Source of the DNA: an uncultured Pseudorhodoferax sp.
Lineage (GTDB): Bacteria > Pseudomonadota > Gammaproteobacteria > Burkholderiales > Burkholderiaceae
Assembly (NCBI GenBank): GCA_913776795.1
Contig: CAJYRH010000160.1
Span: 1 to 8,248 of the forward strand
Direction of reading: 5' to 3'
DNA length: 8,248 bases
This document shows, piece after piece, positions 1-5,887 of this stretch; positions within the stretch are counted from its first letter, which is position 1; each line of letters opens with the position of its first letter. The translations under genes and the position numbers were made by a program. The notes under the pieces were generated by a model that did not search any database, was not told the DNA's origin, and was given only the letters and a program-made list of their open reading frames with translations.

Positions 1-203
1 GCTACGGCCTCGTCGCGCTCGGCGACGCGGGCGCCCATGCCGCGACCTTCGTCCAGGGTGGCATGAAGTTCGACGCGGCGCTGCAGGACCTGGGTGCCAC
101 GCGCATCGGCGAGGTCTTCACGCACGACGCCAGCGGCGCAGAAGACGCAGAGGCAGCCGCTGTCGACTGGTGCCGAACCTGGCTCGCACAGGCGCTGTCC
201 TGA
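1..203 (+). CDS. Flavodoxin-fold protein, MioC-like (C-terminal part)
   Basis: Only the last 66 residues are in the window; the first complete codon is at position 3 and the TGA is at 201-203. The segment opens with YGLVALGD and continues through FDAALQDLGATRIGE, the C-terminal half of short-chain FMN flavodoxins of the MioC type (about 147-160 residues), which carry one electron pair to partner reductases in the cytoplasm. The FMN-contacting '90s loop' is unusual. Family members usually show a GDxxY...FCGG pattern, whereas here it reads GDAGAHAATFVQGG, so the stacking tyrosine and the cysteine are not obvious. The protein may still bind FMN through the loop missing from this window. It is followed after nine bases by an exporter pseudogene on the same strand. 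Family assignment comes from motif memory and is fairly sure; the exact partner and name are not known. Confidence 0.75.
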   Translation, partial: YGLVALGDAGAHAATFVQGGMKFDAALQDLGATRIGEVFTHDASGAEDAEAAAVDWCRTWLAQALS

Positions 204-212
204 GACGCTCCC

Positions 213-572
213 ATGGCCTTGTCCACCGATGTGCTCTGACTGGCCGCGGTCCTGCTGCTGGTCGTGACGCCCGGCCCCACGATGCCCATGTGCATCACGC
301 GCGCGCTGCACCACGGCCCGCGCGCCGCGATGACCGGCGTGGCAGGTCCGGTCATGGCTGTGCTGTGCGTGATGCTGCTGTCGGCCATGGGCCTGGGTGC
401 GCTGCTGGCACTGGGCTTCATGGTGCCGGAAGTCGGTGTGCTGACGGCCTGCGCGCTCGGTGGCCCGGATCGCGCCTGGCCCTTGCGCAGCGGGCCGGCG
501 CGCTGGCTCAACCGTGTCCGTGGTGGCCTCTTCGCGCAGATGGCTGGGCCACTGCTGACGGCCAGGCGCTGA
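213..572 (+). pseudogene. Decayed LysE/RhtB-family amino-acid exporter
   Basis: An ATG at 213 opens MALSTDVL and is interrupted by TGA at 237-239. The same frame then continues uninterrupted to the stop at 570-572. The continuing frame holds the LysE/RhtB hallmark TPGPT (VVTPGPTMPMCITRALHHG), then a hydrophobic segment ending GLGALLAL. It jumps directly to the family's C-terminal end: a remnant of the penultimate helix, then RSGPARWLNRVRGGLF, like the usual RWLNRxxGGLF before the last helix. Intact members are inner-membrane exporters of about 200-210 residues with six helices; this frame has 119 codons, so roughly 85-90 central residues (helices 3-5) are gone. No functional exporter can be made. 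An internal ATG at 264 could start a 102-residue fragment, but it would lack the N-terminal part of helix 1 and the core. The stop and deletion are seen directly; the family call rests on recognised motifs. Confidence 0.8.
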
Positions 573-643
573 TGGTCCCGTGCTGCCGCGGGTCATTGCG
601 CGCAGCGGCATGCCGAGGTGCTACAAGCACGCCTTTTCTGCTT

Positions 644-649
644 GGGAGA
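644..649 (+). promoter_or_regulatory. Strong Shine-Dalgarno for the mini-ORF at 655
   Basis: GGGAGA lies five bases before the ATG at 655. It is the best ribosome-binding site in the 573-700 stretch and does not line up with the in-frame starts of the membrane-protein gene (GTG 618 or ATG 696). Confidence 0.5.
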
Positions 650-654
650 AATAC

Positions 655-702
655 ATGCGCGCGTGGGACATCCAGGTCAGGCACGTGGGTGCAGCATGGT
701 GA
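655..702 (+). other. 15-codon upstream ORF overlapping the next gene's start
   Basis: ATG at 655 opens a frame encoding MRAWDIQVRHVGAAW that ends at TGA 700-702. The stop overlaps the ATG (696-698) of the downstream membrane-protein gene, and the downstream start has only a weak Shine-Dalgarno of its own. This arrangement is typical of translational coupling, in which ribosomes finishing the short frame restart at the adjacent ATG. It could also be the original N-terminus of the downstream gene split off by a frameshift, or chance. The peptide has no regulatory codon run such as repeated His or Trp, so attenuation is not suggested. Translation is not shown. Confidence 0.3.
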
Positions 703-1361
703 ATGTGCTGGTGTCGCTGGTGGGAACGCTGGCCATGGTGGCGCTGCTGGCGCTGCTGGTCTGGCTCGCACGCGCCACCGCCCGCATCGGCGCGCGTGCG
801 GGGGCGCCGGGCGAGGTGCTCATCAACGGCAGGCCCTACCAGATCCACCAGTTCGGCGGCCTGCTCGTGGACAGCCGCAAGGAGCACCAGACGATCACGC
901 AGCCGATCCGCGGCGACAACCCATCCGATCCGGTGCGCCACCACACCATCACCGTCGTCCACGACCGGCTGCGGCTCCAGGACATGCAGGGCGAAACGCG
1001 CGACCTGCATCTGCGCGGTTGGGATCTTCAGTACCGCAACGGCGACACGCTGCAGTTCTACCGTCTGGCCCAGGGCGGGCAGGCCGACGATGAATTCGCG
1101 GTCATCGCCAACCGCACGGCCGGCGGCCACCAGGCCCACCACGACACGCTTGCCCGCAAGGCCGCACCCGTGCATGGTCTGCTGGCCATCGTGCTGGTCG
1201 TCGTGGCGGGCTTGTGCTCGTTCGGTGTCGGCTGGATCGTCGGCGGCGCATGGATCTGGTACAGCTCGCGCCGCATGAAACGGGCCGAAGATGACGTGGC
1301 CCGGTGGCTGGCGGCCTACGCACCGCTGGCAGCGGTGCCGACGCATGGGAGTCGCGCCTGA
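696..1361 (+). CDS. Membrane-anchored protein of unknown function
   Basis: A 221-residue protein that I do not recognise. From the ATG at 696, residues 4-25 form a membrane helix. Residues 26-160 form a polar, histidine-rich soluble part that looks mostly beta-strand, and residues 161-188 form a second glycine-containing hydrophobic stretch (GLLAIVLVVVAGLCSFGVGW onwards). A short basic and acidic tail, SRRMKRAEDD, follows. Both the segment after helix 1 and the tail are positively charged. This would put both inside and suggests the long second stretch is either one long helix with ambiguous topology or a hairpin. The middle part (RLRLQDMQGETRDLHLRGWDLQYRNGD) resembles, loosely, the pattern of small membrane-adjacent beta domains in uncharacterised proteins. 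The ATG is chosen because it begins just before helix 1; a GTG at 618 would add 26 non-hydrophobic residues. The short ORF at 655-702 overlaps this start. The stop lies three bases from the convergent dinG stop. Confidence 0.65.
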   Translation: MVNVLVSLVGTLAMVALLALLVWLARATARIGARAGAPGEVLINGRPYQIHQFGGLLVDSRKEHQTITQPIRGDNPSDPVRHHTITVVHDRLRLQDMQGETRDLHLRGWDLQYRNGDTLQFYRLAQGGQADDEFAVIANRTAGGHQAHHDTLARKAAPVHGLLAIVLVVVAGLCSFGVGWIVGGAWIWYSSRRMKRAEDDVARWLAAYAPLAAVPTHGSRA

Positions 1362-1364
1362 GCC

Positions 1365-3599
1365 TCACCCCAGCGCGTGCATGCGCCCTTGCGCGTCGCG
1401 CCGCCAGCGCGCGAATGGCGGCAGCGCGGCCAGCAGCTGGCGGCCGAAGGCCGTGCCCACCAGGCGCCGGTCGTAGCAGTGGATGCTGCACTGGTCGTCC
1501 TCGGTGCGGATGGCGCGGCCGGCCCATTGCGCGAGCCGCATGGCCGTCGCCGGCAGCACCAGTTCGCTGAAAGCGTCGCGGCCATTGGTGCGTAGCCAGG
1601 CGGCACGCGTCTCTCCGACCGGATCGTCTGGCGAGGCGAAGGGCAGCTTGGTGATGAACAGGTGCTCGCACTGTGCGCCTGGCAGGTCCATGCCCTCGCC
1701 GAAGGACTGCAGGCCGAACACGATGGAGGGCCCGCCGGCCGCCACGGCTGCGCGGTGGCGCTCCAGCAACACGGTGCGCGGCAGCTCGCCCTGCACCAGG
1801 ACGAGCGCGCGCAACGCATGCGGCAGTGCGGACACGGCCTGGCGCATCTGCTCGCGCGAGGTGAACAGCACGAGTGCGCCGCGCCGGACCTCGCCCAGGT
1901 CTGCCGTGAGCAAACCGACCATCTCGGGCGTGAAGCGGGCAGCGTCCTTGGGGTCGGCGCGTGTCTCCACGACCACGAAGCGGCCCTGGTGCGGGTAGTC
2001 GAACGGGCTGGCCACGGCCAGTGTGGTGACCGCCTCGTCGCCGGCCAGGCCGGCTTCGCGCAGGAAGAAGTCGAAGGCATCGCCCGCCCGCAGCGTGGCC
2101 GAACTCATGACCACTGCGCGCGCGGCGCTCCACAGCTGCGCGCGCAGGCTGCCGCCCGGCAGCACATGGCTCGCATGGGCGCGCACGCGCGGTCCGCGCA
2201 CGCCGCCGCCGTGCAGGCTGAACCATTTGGCCACCGGGGCCGCGGTCCCGTCCACGTCCTGCAGCAGCAACTGGGCCGTGGCGTGCACCTGCTCCAGCCG
2301 TGGCGTGAGCATGCCGAGCTGGGCGTACAACACGGACAGGCGACGCGCCTCGTCGGGCAGGTCGCGGATCTGCGCGCGCAGGGCCTTGGCCACGCCCGAA
2401 AGCGCTGCCAGGAAACTGTCTGCCATGGCGCAGACCAGCTCGAGCGGCTCGACCAGCACCTGCGGCAGCCGGCTGTCGGGCACGCGGACACGGCTGCCGT
2501 CCGGGCCTTCGCGGGCTTCGGCGAACTCGGCTGCGTAGACGTCCAGCACCAGGCGCTGCAGGTCGTGCAGGCTTTGCTGCAACTGTGCGGCCTGGCGCGG
2601 CGCGTCGGCCGCCTCGGGCACCAGCATGAGGCCGCCGATGCGCTTGCAGCGTGCACCCAGGGTCTCGATCCAGGCCGTGGCCGCCAGGTCCGTGCTGCAG
2701 GCGAATCGCTCCAGCGCAACGGCAGGAAGGTGGTGCGCCTCGTCGAGCACCAGCAGGCTGTTGTCCAGCGCCGGCAGGTTGCGCCCGCCCAACGAGGCCA
2801 GCAGCAGATCGTGGTTGACCACGATGACCTGGGCGCCAACCAGCTCGCGCCGCTTCTCGAAGTAGGTGCAACCGTTGAACACCGGGCAGTGCTTGCCCGT
2901 GCAGGAGCTGGCTTCGGCGGCGATCGGCCACCAGGCCTCGGGTGCAGGCTGCTGCGGCAGCGTGTCGCGGTCGCCGTCCCAGTCGCGGCCCAGGCTCCTG
3001 GACAGTGCACCGTAGAACTGCAGCCGGGCCTGCCGTTCGGCATCGGACCCGGGCGGCAGGCCGCTGCCGTCGTCGCCGCCCTCGTCGGCAAACAGATCGT
3101 CCTCGCCGCCGCCCTCCTCGCCGGCCTGGCGGGCGAGCTTGAGCTTGCAGACGTAGCGCCCGCGGCCCTTGGCCAGTGCAAAGCGGAACGGCTCGTCCAT
3201 GGCCGCGGCCAGTGCTGGCAGGTCTTTCAGCACCAGCTGCTCTTGCAGCGCCACGGTGGCGGTGGAGATCAGCACGCGCGTCCTGCGCGCCAGCGCCAGC
3301 GCGATGGCCGGCGCCGCGTACGCCAACGACTTGCCCACACCGGTTCCGGCCTCGATGACGGCGATGGCGCGCGCGGGCGCCTCGCCCTCCCGCACCTCGC
3401 CGAGTTCGCCCGCGGCGAAGGTGCGCGCCACGCAGTCGGCCATCTGGCGCTGGCCGGCGCGCGCGCGCAGTCCGGTGGCCCGGGCCAGCACGCGGTCGAA
3501 CGCGGCCAGCGCATCCTGCGCCAGGGCGGCCGGAGCCAGGACGGGGTCGGGGGTCATTGGGGGCACGAAAGGCAGCTGGAGAGGCGGTGCCGCGGCCAT
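1365..3599 (-). CDS. dinG: ATP-dependent DNA helicase DinG
   Basis: A 744-residue XPD-like superfamily 2 helicase, which in characterised relatives unwinds DNA 5'-3', clears R-loops and helps forks pass transcription units. In order: Walker A AGTGVGKS at 84-91; motif Ia STATVALQEQL at 112-122; four cysteines at 151, 233, 238 and 244, whose Cx4Cx5C end matches the 4Fe-4S ligands of E. coli DinG; DEAH at 286-289; VMSSATL at 497-503; SFGEGMDLPG at 632-641; and motif VI QWAGRAIRTEDD at 691-702. All catalytic motifs look intact. Between the first two Fe-S cysteines is an acidic, glycine-rich insertion at about 161-180. The start is uncertain: ATG 3599 is used, ATG 3557 (MTPDPVL) is a good alternative, and a TTG at 3620 is unlikely. 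None has a clear Shine-Dalgarno. No LexA-type CTG...CAG box was seen upstream, so SOS control as in E. coli is not supported. Divergent from the diguanylate cyclase gene. Confidence 0.93.
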   Translation of the reverse strand: MAAAPPLQLPFVPPMTPDPVLAPAALAQDALAAFDRVLARATGLRARAGQRQMADCVARTFAAGELGEVREGEAPARAIAVIEAGTGVGKSLAYAAPAIALALARRTRVLISTATVALQEQLVLKDLPALAAAMDEPFRFALAKGRGRYVCKLKLARQAGEEGGGEDDLFADEGGDDGSGLPPGSDAERQARLQFYGALSRSLGRDWDGDRDTLPQQPAPEAWWPIAAEASSCTGKHCPVFNGCTYFEKRRELVGAQVIVVNHDLLLASLGGRNLPALDNSLLVLDEAHHLPAVALERFACSTDLAATAWIETLGARCKRIGGLMLVPEAADAPRQAAQLQQSLHDLQRLVLDVYAAEFAEAREGPDGSRVRVPDSRLPQVLVEPLELVCAMADSFLAALSGVAKALRAQIRDLPDEARRLSVLYAQLGMLTPRLEQVHATAQLLLQDVDGTAAPVAKWFSLHGGGVRGPRVRAHASHVLPGGSLRAQLWSAARAVVMSSATLRAGDAFDFFLREAGLAGDEAVTTLAVASPFDYPHQGRFVVVETRADPKDAARFTPEMVGLLTADLGEVRRGALVLFTSREQMRQAVSALPHALRALVLVQGELPRTVLLERHRAAVAAGGPSIVFGLQSFGEGMDLPGAQCEHLFITKLPFASPDDPVGETRAAWLRTNGRDAFSELVLPATAMRLAQWAGRAIRTEDDQCSIHCYDRRLVGTAFGRQLLAALPPFARWRRDAQGRMHALG

Positions 3600-3619
3600 G
3601 CGGCCGGATAGGGGCCGCA

Positions 3620-3648
3620 AGTGTAGGGCCTGCGTCAGGGCCGTTTCA
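3620..3648 (-). promoter_or_regulatory. Possible weak sigma70-type promoter for dinG
   Basis: On the minus strand TACACT (3625-3620) matches four of six positions of the -10 consensus, with a poor -35 candidate TGAAAC (3648-3643) 17 bases upstream. Transcription would start near 3612, leaving a very short leader for the ATG at 3599 and about 55 bases for the ATG at 3557. The match is weak and could be chance. Confidence 0.2.
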
Positions 3649-3732
3649 GCGGACCGTCCATCGACGTGAATCGTGGCGAATGCAAGCGCCGCGACGGCCG
3701 AATTTCATCACTTTTGCGGATAAAGTTCGCGG

Positions 3733-3759
3733 ACGGCGCGCAGCCCGGCTGTGCGCCGT
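3733..3759. promoter_or_regulatory. 27-bp dyad / hairpin upstream of the cyclase gene
   Basis: The 27 bases form an almost perfect inverted repeat. The outer arm ACGGCGC pairs with GCGCCGT, then comes one G-T step (a G-U wobble in RNA), then CAG pairs with CTG around a CCCGG centre. This gives an 11-pair stem with a five-base loop. It sits about 95 bases before the GTG at 3855 and just after a relatively AT-rich block (3701-3727). No T-run follows on either strand, so it does not look like an intrinsic terminator. It could be a dimeric repressor operator or a folded 5' leader. Further perfect 10-bp palindromes lie downstream at 3774-3783 (CCGGGCCCGG) and 3794-3803 (GCACCGGTGC). Nothing else was recognised in the 3600-3854 spacer apart from the weak dinG promoter candidate. 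Confidence 0.45.
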
Positions 3760-3843
3760 GCGGGGACTGAACACCGGGCCCGGCGCCGCCCTCGCACCGG
3801 TGCCGTTCATGCAGACCCCATTGGCTGTTGCCACCGCACACAC

Positions 3844-3847
3844 AGGA
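3844..3847 (+). promoter_or_regulatory. Shine-Dalgarno supporting the GTG start at 3855
   Basis: AGGA lies seven bases before GTG 3855. It is the best-placed ribosome-binding site near this gene's start, better than the AGG nine bases before ATG 3876, and it decides the start chosen for the diguanylate cyclase. Confidence 0.45.
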
Positions 3848-3854
3848 CGACGAC

Positions 3855-5738
3855 GTGGTAGACAGGCTGGTACGGATGCCGACGCGGCCTCTTTGGCAGA
3901 CCGCGTCCTGGACCATCGTCGGCGCGCTGCTGATCGGGCTGGCGCTGTTCGCGGCCAGCTGGGCCAGCCTGCAGGCCGTACGCCAGAGCGACCTGGCCCG
4001 TGCCAGGGATGCTGCGGACAATCTGGCCCACGGCCTGGGCATCGAGATCGCTTCGGAGATGCGGCTGGTCGAGAACGCCCTGACGACCATCGCGCTGGAC
4101 TACCGGCACCGCACCGACACCCGGCCGGCAGCCGAGCGGCTGCGCGCTGCCATCGGGGAACAGCACGCGCTGCTGCCGTTCGTCGGCGCGCTGCGTGCGA
4201 CGGACGCCACCGGCGCCATCGTGGTCGGGCTGCCGCAGGGCAGCGGGCCGGTCAGCGTCGGCGACCGCGACTACTTCCTGCAGGCCCGCGCTTCAGAGAA
4301 CCACATCGTCTCGGAGCCGCTCGTGAGCCCTGTCGCGCAGGAATGGGGCGTCGTCGTTGCACTGCGGCTGCAGTCGCAGTCCGGCGATTTCGGCGGTGTC
4401 GTCTGCGCGGAGCTGCTCGGCAGCCACTTCCAGCGCCTGTTCGCGCAGATGTCGGTCGGAGAAAGCGGCGCCATTTCGCTGCGCACGGACACGCTCGCCC
4501 TGGTGGCCCGCCATTCGGCCGGCGACCCCGGCTCCACCAGGGGCCTGGGCAGCCGCGATGTCTCCGAGGAACTGCGACGCGCGTTCGCTGAGCGGCGCGA
4601 TGCGGGCTGGTACGTCTCCGCCACGGCGCTCGACCAGGTCGAGCGCATCACGGCCTACCGCCGCGTGGCGGGATATCCACTGACCGTGCTGGTCGGCTTC
4701 AGCGCGGAAACCTACCTCGCACCGTGGAGCCGGCACGCCCGCCGGCATTGGGCCATTGCCGCAGCCACGTTCGGCCTGGTCGTCGCCCTGTGCACCTTCA
4801 TGCTGGTACAGCACCGCCGCCAGTTCGCCATCAGCGCCTATGCCTCGCGGCTGGCGCGGCAGCAAAACCTGATCCTGGACAACGACATGATCGGCATGGT
4901 GCGGGTGCAGCACCGCAGGATCCTGTGGGCCAACCGCGCGATGGAGCGCCTGCTCGGCCATGCTCCCCGCGACCTCGTGGGCCAACCCACGCGCGTGCTG
5001 TACGGCAGCGACGAAGCGTTCGAGCAGACCGTGCATGCCGCCGACCAGGCACTGCAGCGCGACGGCCACTTCCGCACCCAGCTCCGGATGCAGACCCGCA
5101 CCGGCGGTCTGCTGTGGGTCGACCTGAGCGGCGCAGCGCTTGGCGCTGCCGAGTCGATCTGGATGCTCGTCGACATCGACGCGCTCAAGCGCAACGAGGA
5201 ACAGGCCCAGCATCTGGCGCTGCACGACGCGCTGACGGGCCTGGCGAACCGCCGCCTGTTCGAGGACCACCTGCGCCGCAGCGCGGCGCAGGCCAGGCGC
5301 TCGGGCGAGGGCTTCGCGGTGTGCTACATGGATCTGGACGGCTTCAAGGACGTGAACGACCGGCATGGCCACGATGCCGGCGACACGGTGCTGCGCTGCG
5401 TCGGCACGCGCCTGGGCGCCGAGCTGCGGAGCAACGACACCGTGGCCCGGCTGGGCGGCGACGAATTCGCCTGGATCCTCGCCGGAGTGGGCGCCGCGCC
5501 CGATGTGCAGCCCGTGCTGGTGCGCTGCATGGAGGCCGTTCAGCGTCCGATCGCACTCGACAGCGGCCCGCACGTGCGCGTGGGTTGCAGCATCGGCGTG
5601 GCGCTGGGCGGGTCGGCCGGCGGCGAGGAGCAGGCACTGCTGGCAGCGGCAGACGCCGCCATGTACCAGGCCAAGCAGTCGGGCCGCGGGTGCTTCGTAT
5701 TTGCCCCAGCGCAGCCCGCGGTGCAGACCGGGCGCTGA
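3855..5738 (+). CDS. Diguanylate cyclase with dCache, PAS and GGDEF domains
   Basis: A 627-residue inner-membrane protein predicted to make cyclic di-GMP from two GTP in response to a periplasmic signal. Residues 18-42 form a membrane helix, and about 43-295 a periplasmic double-Cache sensor carrying DRDYF at 137-141 and closing with ITAYRRVAGYPLTVLVGFS. A second helix is at 299-319, a PAS domain at about 340-441 (ILDNDMIGMV...ILWANRAMERLLG), and a GGDEF domain at about 451-616. The cyclase core looks intact: DALTGLANR at 458-466, DLDGFK at 493-498 (metal and substrate side), and GGDEF at 534-538. The inhibitory-site motif RxxD is present as RSND at 525-528, five residues before GGDEF, so product feedback inhibition is expected. 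There is no EAL domain. The start is GTG 3855, with ATG 3876 nearly as good and a TTG at 3828 less likely. The Cache ligand cannot be read from sequence. The gene stands alone, divergent from dinG, with a dyad in its leader. Confidence 0.93.
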   Translation: MVDRLVRMPTRPLWQTASWTIVGALLIGLALFAASWASLQAVRQSDLARARDAADNLAHGLGIEIASEMRLVENALTTIALDYRHRTDTRPAAERLRAAIGEQHALLPFVGALRATDATGAIVVGLPQGSGPVSVGDRDYFLQARASENHIVSEPLVSPVAQEWGVVVALRLQSQSGDFGGVVCAELLGSHFQRLFAQMSVGESGAISLRTDTLALVARHSAGDPGSTRGLGSRDVSEELRRAFAERRDAGWYVSATALDQVERITAYRRVAGYPLTVLVGFSAETYLAPWSRHARRHWAIAAATFGLVVALCTFMLVQHRRQFAISAYASRLARQQNLILDNDMIGMVRVQHRRILWANRAMERLLGHAPRDLVGQPTRVLYGSDEAFEQTVHAADQALQRDGHFRTQLRMQTRTGGLLWVDLSGAALGAAESIWMLVDIDALKRNEEQAQHLALHDALTGLANRRLFEDHLRRSAAQARRSGEGFAVCYMDLDGFKDVNDRHGHDAGDTVLRCVGTRLGAELRSNDTVARLGGDEFAWILAGVGAAPDVQPVLVRCMEAVQRPIALDSGPHVRVGCSIGVALGGSAGGEEQALLAAADAAMYQAKQSGRGCFVFAPAQPAVQTGR

Positions 5739-5788
5739 AGGCCCCCCGCGGGTGCGAAGACGCGACCGAGCTCATGGCGCACGACTCT

Positions 5789-5824
5789 ATGCGGGCGCAG
5801 CGCGCAATGCGGGCGCAGCGCGCA
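5789..5824. repeat. Tandem duplication of an 18-bp unit
   Basis: Two perfect adjacent copies of ATGCGGGCGCAGCGCGCA (5789-5806 and 5807-5824) lie in the 149-bp spacer between the convergent cyclase and clsC genes. The unit length is a multiple of three, but no supported gene covers it. It is probably a slippage duplication in noncoding DNA. Confidence 0.75.
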
Positions 5825-5854
5825 GGCGTGGAGGCTGCAGGCAGGCCGGGGCCA

Positions 5855-5882
5855 GGCCGCCCGGGCGCGGGCGCCTGCGGCC
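5855..5882 (-). terminator. GC-rich hairpin just past the clsC stop (possible terminator)
   Basis: GGCCGC (5855-5860) pairs with GCGGCC (5877-5882), with an inner GGCG/CGCC pair (5864-5867 and 5872-5875). It begins about six bases past the clsC stop codon on the minus strand and about 115 bases past the cyclase stop on the plus strand. No T-run follows in either direction, so it is at best a weak or Rho-assisted terminator or an mRNA 3'-end stabiliser. Confidence 0.25.
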
Positions 5883-5887
5883 GACCG

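Noticed and set aside
1102..2931. A 609-codon minus-strand frame overlapping dinG in another frame.
   Set aside because: Same-strand shadow of dinG with Arg/Ala/Gly-rich composition, lacking any recognisable domain.
1662..3611. A 649-codon open frame on the plus strand opposite dinG.
   Set aside because: It mirrors dinG codon by codon, has low-complexity His/Gln/Arg/Gly-rich composition and no domain, and dinG is unmistakable. GC-rich coding DNA commonly leaves such antisense frames open.
3716..3747. FliA (sigma28)-like pieces: GCGGATAA at 3716-3723 and TAAAGTTC at 3721-3728.
   Set aside because: They resemble the -10 and -35 elements respectively but occur in the wrong order and overlap. 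The positions that would complete either one (3697-3704 and 3740-3747) do not match.
3828..3854. Earlier TTG start for the diguanylate cyclase.
   Set aside because: TTG is rare as a start, no Shine-Dalgarno precedes it, and GTG 3855 has AGGA at good spacing.
3600..3854. A LexA box upstream of dinG.
   Set aside because: No CTGT-N8-ACAG-like dyad is visible in the spacer. The 27-bp dyad at 3733-3759 has a different sequence and lies closer to the cyclase gene.
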